A DNA stretch of 64,000 nt from JAPLST01 sp964397565 (GTDB lineage: Bacteria > Auribacterota > UBA3054 > JAPLST01): NCBI GenBank assembly GCA_964397565.1, contig CAYNJC010000020.1, positions 1 to 64,000 of the forward strand. The letters run 5' to 3'. Of this stretch, positions 1-7,212 are shown piece by piece (within the stretch, counting starts at the first letter, position 1; the number at the start of each line of letters is the position of its first letter). The notes below the pieces were generated by a model that made no database searches, was not told the DNA's origin, and saw nothing but the letters and a program-made list of their open reading frames with translations. A program made the translations under genes and the position numbers.

Positions 1-33
1 GCACGGGATTCTGGATTTTAGGCGGCAGTTCCA

Positions 34-1029
34 TTAGAGCGCCAGTGCTTCGGTGATCCGGTCGTTCAGTTGCGTGGCGACGGCCTCGCGGGCGCGTTCG
101 ATGGCGCTGACGATGGCGTTGGCGCGCGAGTTGCCATGCGCGCAAATGCAGACCCCGGCGACGCCCAGCAACGGCGCGCCACCCAGCTTGGCGGCATCAA
201 AACGCCGGCCAATGCGCCAGACCACCGGCTTTAACAGCCAGCGCTGCACCGCGCGCAGCAGGCCGCCGCGCGCCGTGTGGCGCTCGAACAGCAGGCTTAT
301 GCCGTGGGCCATGCCTTCCATGACTTTGAGGGCGACATTGCCCACAAAGCCGTCACAGACAATCACATCAACCTTACCGGAAAACAAATCTTGTCCCTCA
401 ACGTTACCATAAAAATGCAGCCGGCTCTCGCGTAGCAATTTGAATGCGTCACGCGTGACGGCATTGCCCTTGGCGTCTTCCTCGCCAATCGAGAGCAGGC
501 CGACGACCGGATGTGTCCGTTGCAGAATGTAATGCGCGTAGCACGCGCCCATCTGCGCAAACTGCAGCAGATGCGTCGGTTTACAGTTGACCGTCGCACC
601 AGCATCAATCAAGACCGTGGCGCCAAGCGGGCCGGGCACCAGCGCGGCGATGGCCGGCCGGTCGATGCCGGGCAGCGTGCGCCACTCGAGCGCGGCCGCA
701 GTGGCGGCGGCGCCGGTATGGCCGGCGGTGACGACGGCGTCAGCTTCGCCGGTATGTGCCAGACGCATGCAGACCGCCACCGAGCAATCGCGCTTGCGGC
801 GCAGGGCAGCGGCGGGCGCCTCGTGCATGGCGATCACCTCGGGCGCATGCACGACGCGCAACGGCAGTGTCGTCGCGTGCAAGTCGCGCAACACCGCGTC
901 GATCTGGGCGGCGTCACCGACCAACGTCAACTGGACGCCGGGCCGATCCTTGTGCGCATAGGCGACGGCGCCGGCCACGATCTCTCGTGGCGCGTAGTCA
1001 CCGCCCATTGCGTCAAGCGCGATTCGCAT
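34..1029 (-). CDS. plsX: Phosphate acyltransferase PlsX
   Basis: Makes acyl-phosphate from acyl-ACP for the PlsX/PlsY route of phospholipid synthesis; a peripheral membrane enzyme. The 331-residue product opens MRIALDAMGGDYAPREIVAG, the typical PlsX N-terminus, and contains the ASVGxxN-like GHTGA segment and the CDGFVGNVALK motif near residue 225. Length is normal for the family. It lies 23 bp downstream of rpmF on the same strand, the widespread rpmF-plsX(-fab) arrangement, so fatty-acid genes may lie beyond the left edge. No strong Shine-Dalgarno is visible, and translation may be coupled to rpmF. Confidence 0.95.
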   Translation of the reverse strand: MRIALDAMGGDYAPREIVAGAVAYAHKDRPGVQLTLVGDAAQIDAVLRDLHATTLPLRVVHAPEVIAMHEAPAAALRRKRDCSVAVCMRLAHTGEADAVVTAGHTGAAATAAALEWRTLPGIDRPAIAALVPGPLGATVLIDAGATVNCKPTHLLQFAQMGACYAHYILQRTHPVVGLLSIGEEDAKGNAVTRDAFKLLRESRLHFYGNVEGQDLFSGKVDVIVCDGFVGNVALKVMEGMAHGISLLFERHTARGGLLRAVQRWLLKPVVWRIGRRFDAAKLGGAPLLGVAGVCICAHGNSRANAIVSAIERAREAVATQLNDRITEALAL

Positions 1030-1052
1030 GCGCGGTGCCGCTGGCCGAGTGG

Positions 1053-1241
1053 CTACTCAGCATCCTGACGCACCACCACCACTTGCCGGCCTTTGTAATA
1101 GCCGCACGCCGTGCAGGCGCGATGCGGCAGCGTGGGTGCGCCACAGTTTTTGCAGGCGACGCTGGCCATCGCAGTCACAGTGTAGTGCGTGCGTCGTTTC
1201 GCGCCACGCGTTCTCGAATGCCGTCGTTTCGGATTTGGCAT
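1053..1241 (-). CDS. rpmF: 50S ribosomal protein L32
   Basis: Small structural protein of the large ribosomal subunit. The 62-residue product has the L32 start MPNPKRRHSRTRGAKRRTH and the zinc-ribbon form with two cysteine pairs (CKNC and CTAC). It is the first gene of the rpmF-plsX unit. A near-consensus promoter and an attenuator-like hairpin lie upstream. The longer overlapping frame beginning further upstream shows no L32 features and is rejected. Confidence 0.96.
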   Translation of the reverse strand: MPNPKRRHSRTRGAKRRTHYTVTAMASVACKNCGAPTLPHRACTACGYYKGRQVVVVRQDAE

Positions 1242-1263
1242 AGCTAGTCACTTCGTCCATAGT

Positions 1264-1291
1264 AAAAGAAAACCCCGTCTCGCACGAGGGG
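1264..1291 (-). terminator. Attenuator-like hairpin with U-run in the rpmF leader
   Basis: Read on the minus strand, a GC-rich stem (CCCC..CTCG-ca-CGAG..GGGG family, small bulge) is followed directly by a T-rich tract TTTTCTTTT. It lies between the rpmF promoter and the rpmF start, with no minus-strand gene upstream of the promoter to terminate. That position suggests premature termination or attenuation rather than an ordinary gene-end terminator. The hairpin is seen in the sequence; the function is inferred. Confidence 0.55.
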
Positions 1292-1327
1292 CCGCGGCAT
1301 CATGGTTCATTGCTCATGAAGCGCCAT

Positions 1328-1356
1328 AGTATAGCAAAAGCGAGCGGGAATGTCAA
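1328..1356 (-). promoter_or_regulatory. Near-consensus sigma70 promoter of rpmF-plsX
   Basis: On the minus strand TTGACA (1356-1351), a 17-bp spacer and TATACT (1333-1328). The -10 sits in the context TTTTGCTATACT, which recurs at other promoters in this window. The predicted start of transcription is near 1321. A tiny frame MSNEP-stop (1317-1300) begins within a few bases of it, ahead of the hairpin. Confidence 0.8.
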
Positions 1357-1400
1357 AAGCAACGGCGATCGTGCGGCAATTCCGCTGTTGGCCGCGAGAT

Positions 1401-1429
1401 TTGCGTGCGGGGGTGGAAAGTGCTACAAT
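1401..1429 (+). promoter_or_regulatory. Promoter of the OB-fold gene (divergent from rpmF)
   Basis: TTGCGT (1401-1406), 17-bp spacer, TACAAT (1424-1429) with an extended TGC immediately upstream. It lies about 65 bp ahead of the chosen start at 1494, which rules out the earlier in-frame ATG at 1350. Confidence 0.7.
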
Positions 1430-1493
1430 AGGCGCCAATGCCGTTATCGTGCGCCCAGCGGTATGCTGGCGCTCTCTCAACCATGAGGAACCA

Positions 1494-3434
1494 ATGAGTG
1501 CACACGACCACCCCGCCGCCGGCGTTGTCTGTCCAAGTTGCGGGCGCTTTGTCGGCGCGCATGATCGCTGCCCATTCTGTGGGACGGGCATGCAGAAACG
1601 CATTCCGATGAGCATCATGCGCTATGCCGCGCTGCTGGTGGCGCTGGTAGGCATGGTCTGCCTGCATTTGATGGCGATGTACCGTGACGTGCCGAGCACG
1701 ACTATCGGCGCCATCTCGCCGACCATGAACTACGCCTACAAGAGCGTGACCGGGCGCGCGACGCAGGCCCCTCGTTTTTATGAGGAAAACGGCAAAGTGA
1801 CCGGCGTGCAATTGACGATTGCGGATGACAGCGGCGAGCTGCGTGTGCGCGGCTTCAAGCCGGTGGCCGAGGCCTTGCGGCAGCGCGGTGTGCAGATTCG
1901 CAAGGGCGACAAGATCAAGGTGGCCGGCACGTTGCGGGTCATTGAGGACAATGTCAGCATGATGCTGCAAGTGCCGGAGCATCTGGAAGTGCTGGACAGC
2001 GTGGCGCCGACCGTGGTGGCCTTCAACGAGCTGGGCGGCATGGGCGAAGGCACGCTGGTCACGGTGCGCGGGATCATCAATCGCATTGAGCTACCGCGCT
2101 CGGAACGCGCGCCGTACAATATCGTGATGAGTGACGGGACCGGTGATGGCCGGGTCGTTGCCTGGCGCAATGTCTTTGAAGCGATCGGCGATGAAGCGCG
2201 CTTGCAGCGCGGCGCGACCATCGAGGTGCGCGCGAATGTCTCGCAATTCCGTGGTGAGCCACAACTGCAACTGGGCGATGCGCGCGACGTGCTGGTGGTT
2301 GCGGATGCCTCGCAGACAGATGCCACGCAAGCGGATGCCGCCGGCGAAACACCCGCCACGCCCACGCTGGCGCTGAGCGAACTGGGCTCCGACCACGTGG
2401 GTAAAAATGTGCAGATCAAGGGGATTGTGCGCACCGTGCGCGCGCCGGGCGAAGGGACGCGCGCGCCGTACATGGTGACGCTCGACGACCATGGCACGGA
2501 AATGACGATGGTATTTTGGAGCAGCACCTATGCGCAGTTGGCCGATGCGGCGGCACTGTGCGCCGGTGCATCAATCAAGGCGACGGTCGCCGTCAGTGAA
2601 TATCGCGGCAAGCTGCAATTGACATTGAAAGATGCGGCCAATATTGAAATTGGCAAGGCCGAGCGCGCGGCGCCGGCCGCACAACCCAAAGCGCCGGCCG
2701 CCACGCCAACCAAAACAAAGCCGCCGGCCGCCACGCCAGCCAAAACAAAGCCGCCGGCCGCCACGCCCACACCGTCCACGTCTGTCCTGACGCCGACCGC
2801 CGCGGCCGCGCTGGACGATGGCGCGCAAGCGGTGGTGAGCGGCATGGTCAAGAATGTGCGACTGGCCCCGGCCGGTTCGCGCGCGCCGTACTCCATCTAC
2901 CTTGTGGGCGACAAGGCGGACGTGCCGCTGGTCTGCTGGGCGGACACGTACGAGGCGATCCCGAGCGACCAACGCCCGGGCGTGAATTCGGCGATACAAG
3001 CCACCGTTACGGTTGCCAGTTATAAAGGCGTCAAGCAGTTGAAATTGATGAACGCCACGGATTTTGTCCTGCTGGCACGCGGGATGATCACGACCGTCAG
3101 CGAACCGGCGGGGAAGCCGAAGTTGCAGGCGGGCGGCGGTGACGTGAGTGTGCGCGAGGCGCTGACGAAGCAGGCCAACACGGCCGTGCGCGTCAAGGCC
3201 AAGGTCAAATCTGTGATTCCGCCTCCCAGTGAGCGCGCACCGTATCGCATCATTCTTGAGGACGGCGGCAAAGAATTGACGGTGGTGATGTGGTCGCAGG
3301 CGTTTGCGCAGATTCCGCCTGACCAACGGCCGGAACCGGGCAAGATGGTGTGCGCCGAAGGGCTGATCGTCGAGTTCAAAGGCGCCAAGCAAGTGCGGGT
3401 CAATGGTCCCACCCAATTACGCCTGGTCAAATAG
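1494..3434 (+). CDS. Zinc-ribbon, membrane-anchored protein with multiple OB-fold repeats
   Basis: Function unknown; predicted to hold a tandem of OB-fold domains at the membrane. About 646 residues: an N-terminal zinc ribbon (CPSC..CPFC), one transmembrane helix around residues 42-60, then about five OB-fold-like units. The last four each carry the signature (S/G)xRAPY followed by a D-rich turn and a V-x-W core. An A/P/T/K linker with the repeat PPAATPxKTK separates units three and four. The start at 1494 is preceded by GAGGAA and lies downstream of a good promoter. It is the first gene of a probable operon with the permease that follows. OB folds of this type resemble tRNA/helicase-type nucleic-acid-binding OB domains, but what is bound cannot be told. 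Confidence 0.7.
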   Translation: MSAHDHPAAGVVCPSCGRFVGAHDRCPFCGTGMQKRIPMSIMRYAALLVALVGMVCLHLMAMYRDVPSTTIGAISPTMNYAYKSVTGRATQAPRFYEENGKVTGVQLTIADDSGELRVRGFKPVAEALRQRGVQIRKGDKIKVAGTLRVIEDNVSMMLQVPEHLEVLDSVAPTVVAFNELGGMGEGTLVTVRGIINRIELPRSERAPYNIVMSDGTGDGRVVAWRNVFEAIGDEARLQRGATIEVRANVSQFRGEPQLQLGDARDVLVVADASQTDATQADAAGETPATPTLALSELGSDHVGKNVQIKGIVRTVRAPGEGTRAPYMVTLDDHGTEMTMVFWSSTYAQLADAAALCAGASIKATVAVSEYRGKLQLTLKDAANIEIGKAERAAPAAQPKAPAATPTKTKPPAATPAKTKPPAATPTPSTSVLTPTAAAALDDGAQAVVSGMVKNVRLAPAGSRAPYSIYLVGDKADVPLVCWADTYEAIPSDQRPGVNSAIQATVTVASYKGVKQLKLMNATDFVLLARGMITTVSEPAGKPKLQAGGGDVSVREALTKQANTAVRVKAKVKSVIPPPSERAPYRIILEDGGKELTVVMWSQAFAQIPPDQRPEPGKMVCAEGLIVEFKGAKQVRVNGPTQLRLVK

Positions 3435-3443
3435 GGGGGTGGC

Positions 3444-4778
3444 ATGGTTGCCCTGATGCTGAAAGTGGTGCTGTCGTCGTGCGCGGGCACGCTGGTTTCG
3501 GCGGTGATTGGCTGGCTGCCGGCGTTGCACGTGTACAATGTGGCGATGCTGTTCATTGTGTTTCACCAACAGGTGGAAAAAACGGCGATCGGCAATGACC
3601 CATATGTGATCATGCCGTTCATGATGGGCCTGATCGTGGGCTGGACGATTCTGAACACGGTGCCGACGATTTTCCTCGGCGCGCCGGATGAAAGCGCCGT
3701 GCTGATGGTCTTCCCCACCCAGAAATACCTGATGCAGGGCCGTGGCTACGAAGCCACGATGTTGAGCGCGCTGGGCGCCTTGGGCGGGATTGGCTGTCTG
3801 CTGCTGGTCGCGCCGCTGCTGAGCAAAACGTTGTCCGTCGCGCGGGCCGTGATGGGTCCGCATTATTTCTGGATCCTGATGCTGATCCTGGCCTACATGG
3901 TCTTGTCCGAGTTTCCCAAGGGCGGTGACCGTGGGCCGACCCGCCTGGCGCGCTTCTGGGACGCTTGGAAATCACTGCTGGCAGGCATTTTGACCCTGCT
4001 GCTGGCCGGCTGGCTGGGCTTCATCTTGATGCGCAAAGCGCCGATCAACACCACCTTTGAATTCTCCAACATCATGCCGGCGTTTGTCGGACTGTTCGGC
4101 ATTCCGTGGGTCATTCAGAATATCATGTCGGGCACCGAAGTGCCGGAGCAGCACATTCCCAAATCGGTGGACTGCACCGGCTTCATTGCGTTTCGCGGGA
4201 TCACCGGCGGCTTTCTCGGCGGCTTCTTTGCGGCCTACATGCCGATCATCACCGGCGGCATTGGCGGCTTGCTGGCCGGCCATGCCACCGCGCAAAATGA
4301 CGAGCGCGCCTTCATTATTTCGCAGGGCGCCTCGAAGCTAGTGTATTATGTCGGCGCGTTTCTGCTGCTGTTTGTGCCGCTGGCCGGCATTGCGCGCGGC
4401 GGCTTGGCCAATATGCTGCGCACCAGCTATGTGCCGCACGGCGAAAAGGATTTCTTGATGATTCTGGCGGCCATGGCGATTGCAGCCGCGCTGGCGTTTT
4501 TCATGTTGGGCCTGGTGGTGCGCCTCACGATCTGGTTGATCAAGCGCGTGGATTACCGGCTGCTTTCGTGGTTGACGCTGGCGATCATGACCACCCTTGT
4601 CTTTGCGATCACCGGCTGGGGCGGTTTGCTGATCATGCTGGTCAGCACGGGTATTGGCATGATCCCGATCGTGTATTATTCGCGGCGCAGCAACTGCATG
4701 GGGGTGTTGCTGATACCCGTAGCCTTGGACATGGCCGGCTATGGCCCGGCGATCGCTCGTTTTATGGGACTGCAATGA
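3444..4778 (+). CDS. TctA/DUF112-family polytopic membrane permease
   Basis: Integral membrane protein of 444 residues with about ten hydrophobic segments. It resembles the large permease subunit of tripartite tricarboxylate transporters, especially the DUF112 branch. The segment PTIFLGAPDESAVLMVFPTQ followed by QGRGYEA closely matches the family signature (IFLGAPDE..GRGYEA). No TctB or TctC partner is adjacent, so substrate and energetics are unknown. An AGGGGGG ribosome binding site overlaps the upstream stop, and its own stop overlaps the next start (ATGA), so the genes are translationally coupled. Confidence 0.7.
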   Translation: MVALMLKVVLSSCAGTLVSAVIGWLPALHVYNVAMLFIVFHQQVEKTAIGNDPYVIMPFMMGLIVGWTILNTVPTIFLGAPDESAVLMVFPTQKYLMQGRGYEATMLSALGALGGIGCLLLVAPLLSKTLSVARAVMGPHYFWILMLILAYMVLSEFPKGGDRGPTRLARFWDAWKSLLAGILTLLLAGWLGFILMRKAPINTTFEFSNIMPAFVGLFGIPWVIQNIMSGTEVPEQHIPKSVDCTGFIAFRGITGGFLGGFFAAYMPIITGGIGGLLAGHATAQNDERAFIISQGASKLVYYVGAFLLLFVPLAGIARGGLANMLRTSYVPHGEKDFLMILAAMAIAAALAFFMLGLVVRLTIWLIKRVDYRLLSWLTLAIMTTLVFAITGWGGLLIMLVSTGIGMIPIVYYSRRSNCMGVLLIPVALDMAGYGPAIARFMGLQ

Positions 4779-5821
4779 AGGGCTTCACCCATTTTATCTC
4801 GGCCACGGCGCTGGCGTCGTGCGTGCCCGGTGCGACGGCGTATGCGGTCGAGCACACCTCCTACATTATTGTGCTGGGCGGCGTCTTTGGCATCTTGCCG
4901 GACACGCTGGATTTCAAATTGAACAAGTTTCTGCACAAGTACGATGTGATGCATGAGCCGGCCGCGGAGCCCGACCCGGACGAGATTGCCGCGACGATTG
5001 CGCGCGCGATCGAGCGCGCCGCGGCGGAGCAGCGCCAAGTCAATCTACATACCCACACGATCAAACTGGGCGCGGATCTCTGGCGCCAGTACTCGATTGT
5101 GATGGATCACACGCGCCGAGAGGTGGTCGTCAAGATCGGGCCAATCGTCAACACCGGCAAAGTGCCGCAAGCGGGGAGCGAGTATCGTGGCAAGACTGTC
5201 GGGCGCGCCAAAGTCGCGTGTGCGTTTCAACAGACCTATCAAACCGAGACGCACGTTTCGATTTTCAGCGGGCCGAGTTTCGGCTTCATCCCGAAGCAGG
5301 GCGTGGTGGAAGTGCACTTCATTCCGTGGCATCGCTCATGGAGTCACAGCCTGACGCTGGCGGCGCTGTGCGGCGCGGTGGTGTGGGGCATCGTGGCGCT
5401 GTGGTATGGCACGTGGCTGTATCCTGGCTGGATGTTTGGCGCGGTGGTTGCACTCGGGATGGCGACGCATATTATTGAAGACCAGTTCGGGCATTTGGGC
5501 AGTAATCTGTTTTTTCCGTTTACGAAGGAACGTTCACGCGGCACGAAGAGCATGCACTCCGGCGACGCCATGCCGAATTTCCTGACGGTCTGGCTGTCGG
5601 TCGCGCTGCTGTTCTGGAATATGTATCGTGCGCACAGCGCGGTCCAATATCCGGTGCACATTAGCGCGCTGTCCTACTTTTTATATGTGGTGGCAATCCC
5701 GACCGCGCTGCTGCTGATGGGCAGTGCGCTGATGAACGCGTCCGCGTCAGCAGCGGTGGTGACCGCGCCGGCAGGGGCCGCGCAGGCAGAAACCGAAGAT
5801 GAAGAGGATGAGGCGGGCTGA
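4775..5821 (+). CDS. YdjM/DUF457-type membrane-bound metal-dependent hydrolase
   Basis: 348-residue membrane protein starting MKGFTHFISATALASC, with the His-rich N-terminus, HRSWSHSL near residue 185 and HIIEDQFGHLGS further on. These are the histidine/aspartate clusters typical of DUF457 (LexA-regulated YdjM) proteins. At least five hydrophobic helices; a soluble insertion of roughly 120 residues separates helices one and two, and an acidic tail ends EDEEDEAG. The start overlaps the permease stop by 4 bp. The substrate is unknown; the hydrolase label comes from family annotation. Confidence 0.65.
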   Translation: MKGFTHFISATALASCVPGATAYAVEHTSYIIVLGGVFGILPDTLDFKLNKFLHKYDVMHEPAAEPDPDEIAATIARAIERAAAEQRQVNLHTHTIKLGADLWRQYSIVMDHTRREVVVKIGPIVNTGKVPQAGSEYRGKTVGRAKVACAFQQTYQTETHVSIFSGPSFGFIPKQGVVEVHFIPWHRSWSHSLTLAALCGAVVWGIVALWYGTWLYPGWMFGAVVALGMATHIIEDQFGHLGSNLFFPFTKERSRGTKSMHSGDAMPNFLTVWLSVALLFWNMYRAHSAVQYPVHISALSYFLYVVAIPTALLLMGSALMNASASAAVVTAPAGAAQAETEDEEDEAG

Positions 5822-5840
5822 GGCCGGCGGATTCGAGATT

Positions 5841-5866
5841 GAACGATGAACGATGAACGATGAACG
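5841..5866 (+). repeat. Heptamer repeat AACGATG around the deaminase start
   Basis: Three perfect copies of the 7-mer AACGATG run into the start codon of the next gene. ATG triplets occur at 5846, 5853 and 5860, one in each frame; only 5860 opens the deaminase frame. The frame at 5846 stops after five codons. Copy-number change would alter the spacing between any upstream ribosome binding site and the start. Confidence 0.7.
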
Positions 5867-6312
5867 CACGCAACTACACCACCATGTTGCAGACGGCGCT
5901 GGCCGAGGCGCGCGCGGGCATGGCTGAGGGCGGCATTCCGATTGGCGCGGCCCTGTTCGACGCGCAGGGCCTCTTGTTGGGGCGCGGCCACAATCGGCGC
6001 GTGCAACAGGGCGATCCGTCCTTGCATGCCGAGACCGATGCGTTCAGAAATGCCGGCCGGCGGCGCACGTATCGCGATACGATCATGGTCAGCACGCTGG
6101 CGCCGTGCTATTATTGCAGCGGCTTGGTCGTGCAATTTCGGATTGGCACCGTAGTGGCGGGCGAGTCGCTGAATTTCGCGGGCGGGCTCGACTGGTTGCG
6201 CGAACGGGGCGTGACGGTCGTTGATCTGCGGAATCAGGAGTGCATCGAGCTGCTGCGCGATTTTATCGCCGCGCAGCCGGCGCTGTGGAACGAAGATATC
6301 GGTGACGAGTGA
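5860..6312 (+). CDS. Cytosine deaminase of the yeast Fcy1 type
   Basis: Zinc-dependent deaminase predicted to convert cytosine to uracil for pyrimidine salvage. The 150-residue protein has HAE (zinc ligand and catalytic Glu) and PCxxC (APCYYC) of the cytidine-deaminase-like fold. Along its whole length it reads like the fungal enzyme rather than bacterial CodA or TadA: EGGIPIGAALFD, GRGHNRR, VAGESLNFAGG, and a C-terminus ending WNEDIGDE (yeast: WFEDIGE). It is preceded by a heptamer repeat and followed by the REP array. A related nucleoside or guanine deaminase activity cannot be excluded, but the C-terminal match makes cytosine the best guess. Confidence 0.8.
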   Translation: MNARNYTTMLQTALAEARAGMAEGGIPIGAALFDAQGLLLGRGHNRRVQQGDPSLHAETDAFRNAGRRRTYRDTIMVSTLAPCYYCSGLVVQFRIGTVVAGESLNFAGGLDWLRERGVTVVDLRNQECIELLRDFIAAQPALWNEDIGDE

Positions 6313-6381
6313 ACACCCGCCCGCAGCGCAGGCAGGAGGCGAACGACATCGCGCTATTTCCTTCATGGTGAGTGAACCGTC

Positions 6382-7212
6382 ATGAGCACGCCGGAACAGG
6401 TAGGGCGCGCAGGCCCATGCGCGCCGGAACAGGTAGGGCGCGCAGGCCCGGGTGCGCCGGAACAGGTAGGGCGCGCAGGCCCATGCGCGCCGGAACAGGT
6501 AGGGCGCGCAGGCCCGGGTGCGCCGGAACAGGTAGGGCGCGCAGGCCCATGCGCGCCGGAACAGGTAGGGCGCGCAGGCCCGGGTGCGCCGGAACAGGTA
6601 GGGCGCGCAGGCCCATGCGCGCCGGAACAGCACGGCGGTCAGGGCCTGACCGCCCTACCGCAGCGTAAGTGTCTTCCACATAGTATTCCCAGTTGGGTTG
6701 ACGGACCTTCGGTTTTCTTCATTACCGTATGCGCATATCCACGCGGTCACAATCACTTGTGCCATGATGATGTTGCCACATCACTTTGGGATTCAATGCG
6801 GTTTCGTCATTGCCAGGGAACTTGGTGGCTTTATTTCGTTCTTTTCATGCCCGACCATGTTCATGCACTTATTGGGTTTCCGTCCGATGTGGGCATGACC
6901 AAAGCGATAATGGATTGGAAACACTATACGAGCAGGATGCTTGGGTTAGACTGGCAACGTGATTTTTTTGACCATCGCTTGCGTAACCACGAGGCATTCG
7001 ATGAGAAGGCCATGTACATTCGCACGAATCCAGTCCGGGCGGGATTGGTCAGCAATCCTGACGCATGGCAGTATGCATGGGGCTACGCTGCAGATGGTAG
7101 TTTCCGAAGGCCATATGAAAACACTGGTGAATCCGCACCGGTAGGGTGCGCAGGCCTGCAGCACGGCGGTCAGGGCCTGGCCGCCCTGCCGCGAGACCAC
7201 GGTCATGGGTAA
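6382..7212 (+). CDS. REP-associated tyrosine transposase (RAYT) fused in frame to a translated repeat array
   Basis: Y1 HUH-type transposase that mobilises REP palindromes. The body, from about residue 95, contains IPSWV..VFFITVC, the HUH motif MPDHVHAL, a candidate nucleophile Tyr in DWKHYTSR, and the family block FDHRLRNHE..MYIRTNPVRAGLV. No ATG, GTG or TTG lies in frame just before the conserved body, so the only usable start is the ATG at 6382. That start prefixes about 90 residues of the 11-mer repeat APEQVGRAGP(C/G). The C-terminal ~20 residues are again translated REP DNA. The stop overlaps the next start by 8 bp. It may be active, or a chimera whose native start was lost. Confidence 0.75.
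   Translation: MSTPEQVGRAGPCAPEQVGRAGPGAPEQVGRAGPCAPEQVGRAGPGAPEQVGRAGPCAPEQVGRAGPGAPEQVGRAGPCAPEQHGGQGLTALPQRKCLPHSIPSWVDGPSVFFITVCAYPRGHNHLCHDDVATSLWDSMRFRHCQGTWWLYFVLFMPDHVHALIGFPSDVGMTKAIMDWKHYTSRMLGLDWQRDFFDHRLRNHEAFDEKAMYIRTNPVRAGLVSNPDAWQYAWGYAADGSFRRPYENTGESAPVGCAGLQHGGQGLAALPRDHGHG
6389..6630 (+). repeat. 33-bp tandem array (66-bp higher-order unit), seven copies plus a partial
   Basis: Seven contiguous 33-bp units beginning CGCCGGAACAGGTAGGGC, then 11 bp of an eighth. Units alternate at the end (CCATGCG versus CGGGTG), giving a 66-bp higher-order period. Since 33 is a multiple of three the array is open in frame and feeds into the transposase. The GGTAGGGC core matches the flank of the REP palindromes nearby. 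No spacers, so not CRISPR. Confidence 0.9.
6634..6659. repeat. REP palindrome, left of RAYT body
   Basis: GGCGGTCAGGGCCTGACCGCC palindrome followed by CTACC. The same element recurs at 7165-7190 and, as an inverted pair, at 28828-28931. Confidence 0.85.
7165..7190. repeat. REP palindrome, right of RAYT body
   Basis: GGCGGTCAGGGCCTGGCCGCC, one change from the left copy. It is preceded from 7139 by a degenerate unit of the 33-bp array (GGTAGGGTGCGCAGGCC). With 6634-6659 it brackets the transposase body, as in RAYT/BIME loci. Confidence 0.8.

Noticed and set aside
1350..1493. Upstream extension of the OB-fold gene to ATG 1350
   Set aside because: It would overlap the rpmF -35 and lie upstream of the gene's own promoter; the zinc ribbon begins at 1494 with a ribosome binding site.
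6389..6630. CRISPR array
   Set aside because: Units are contiguous 33-mers with no spacers and are translated in frame.
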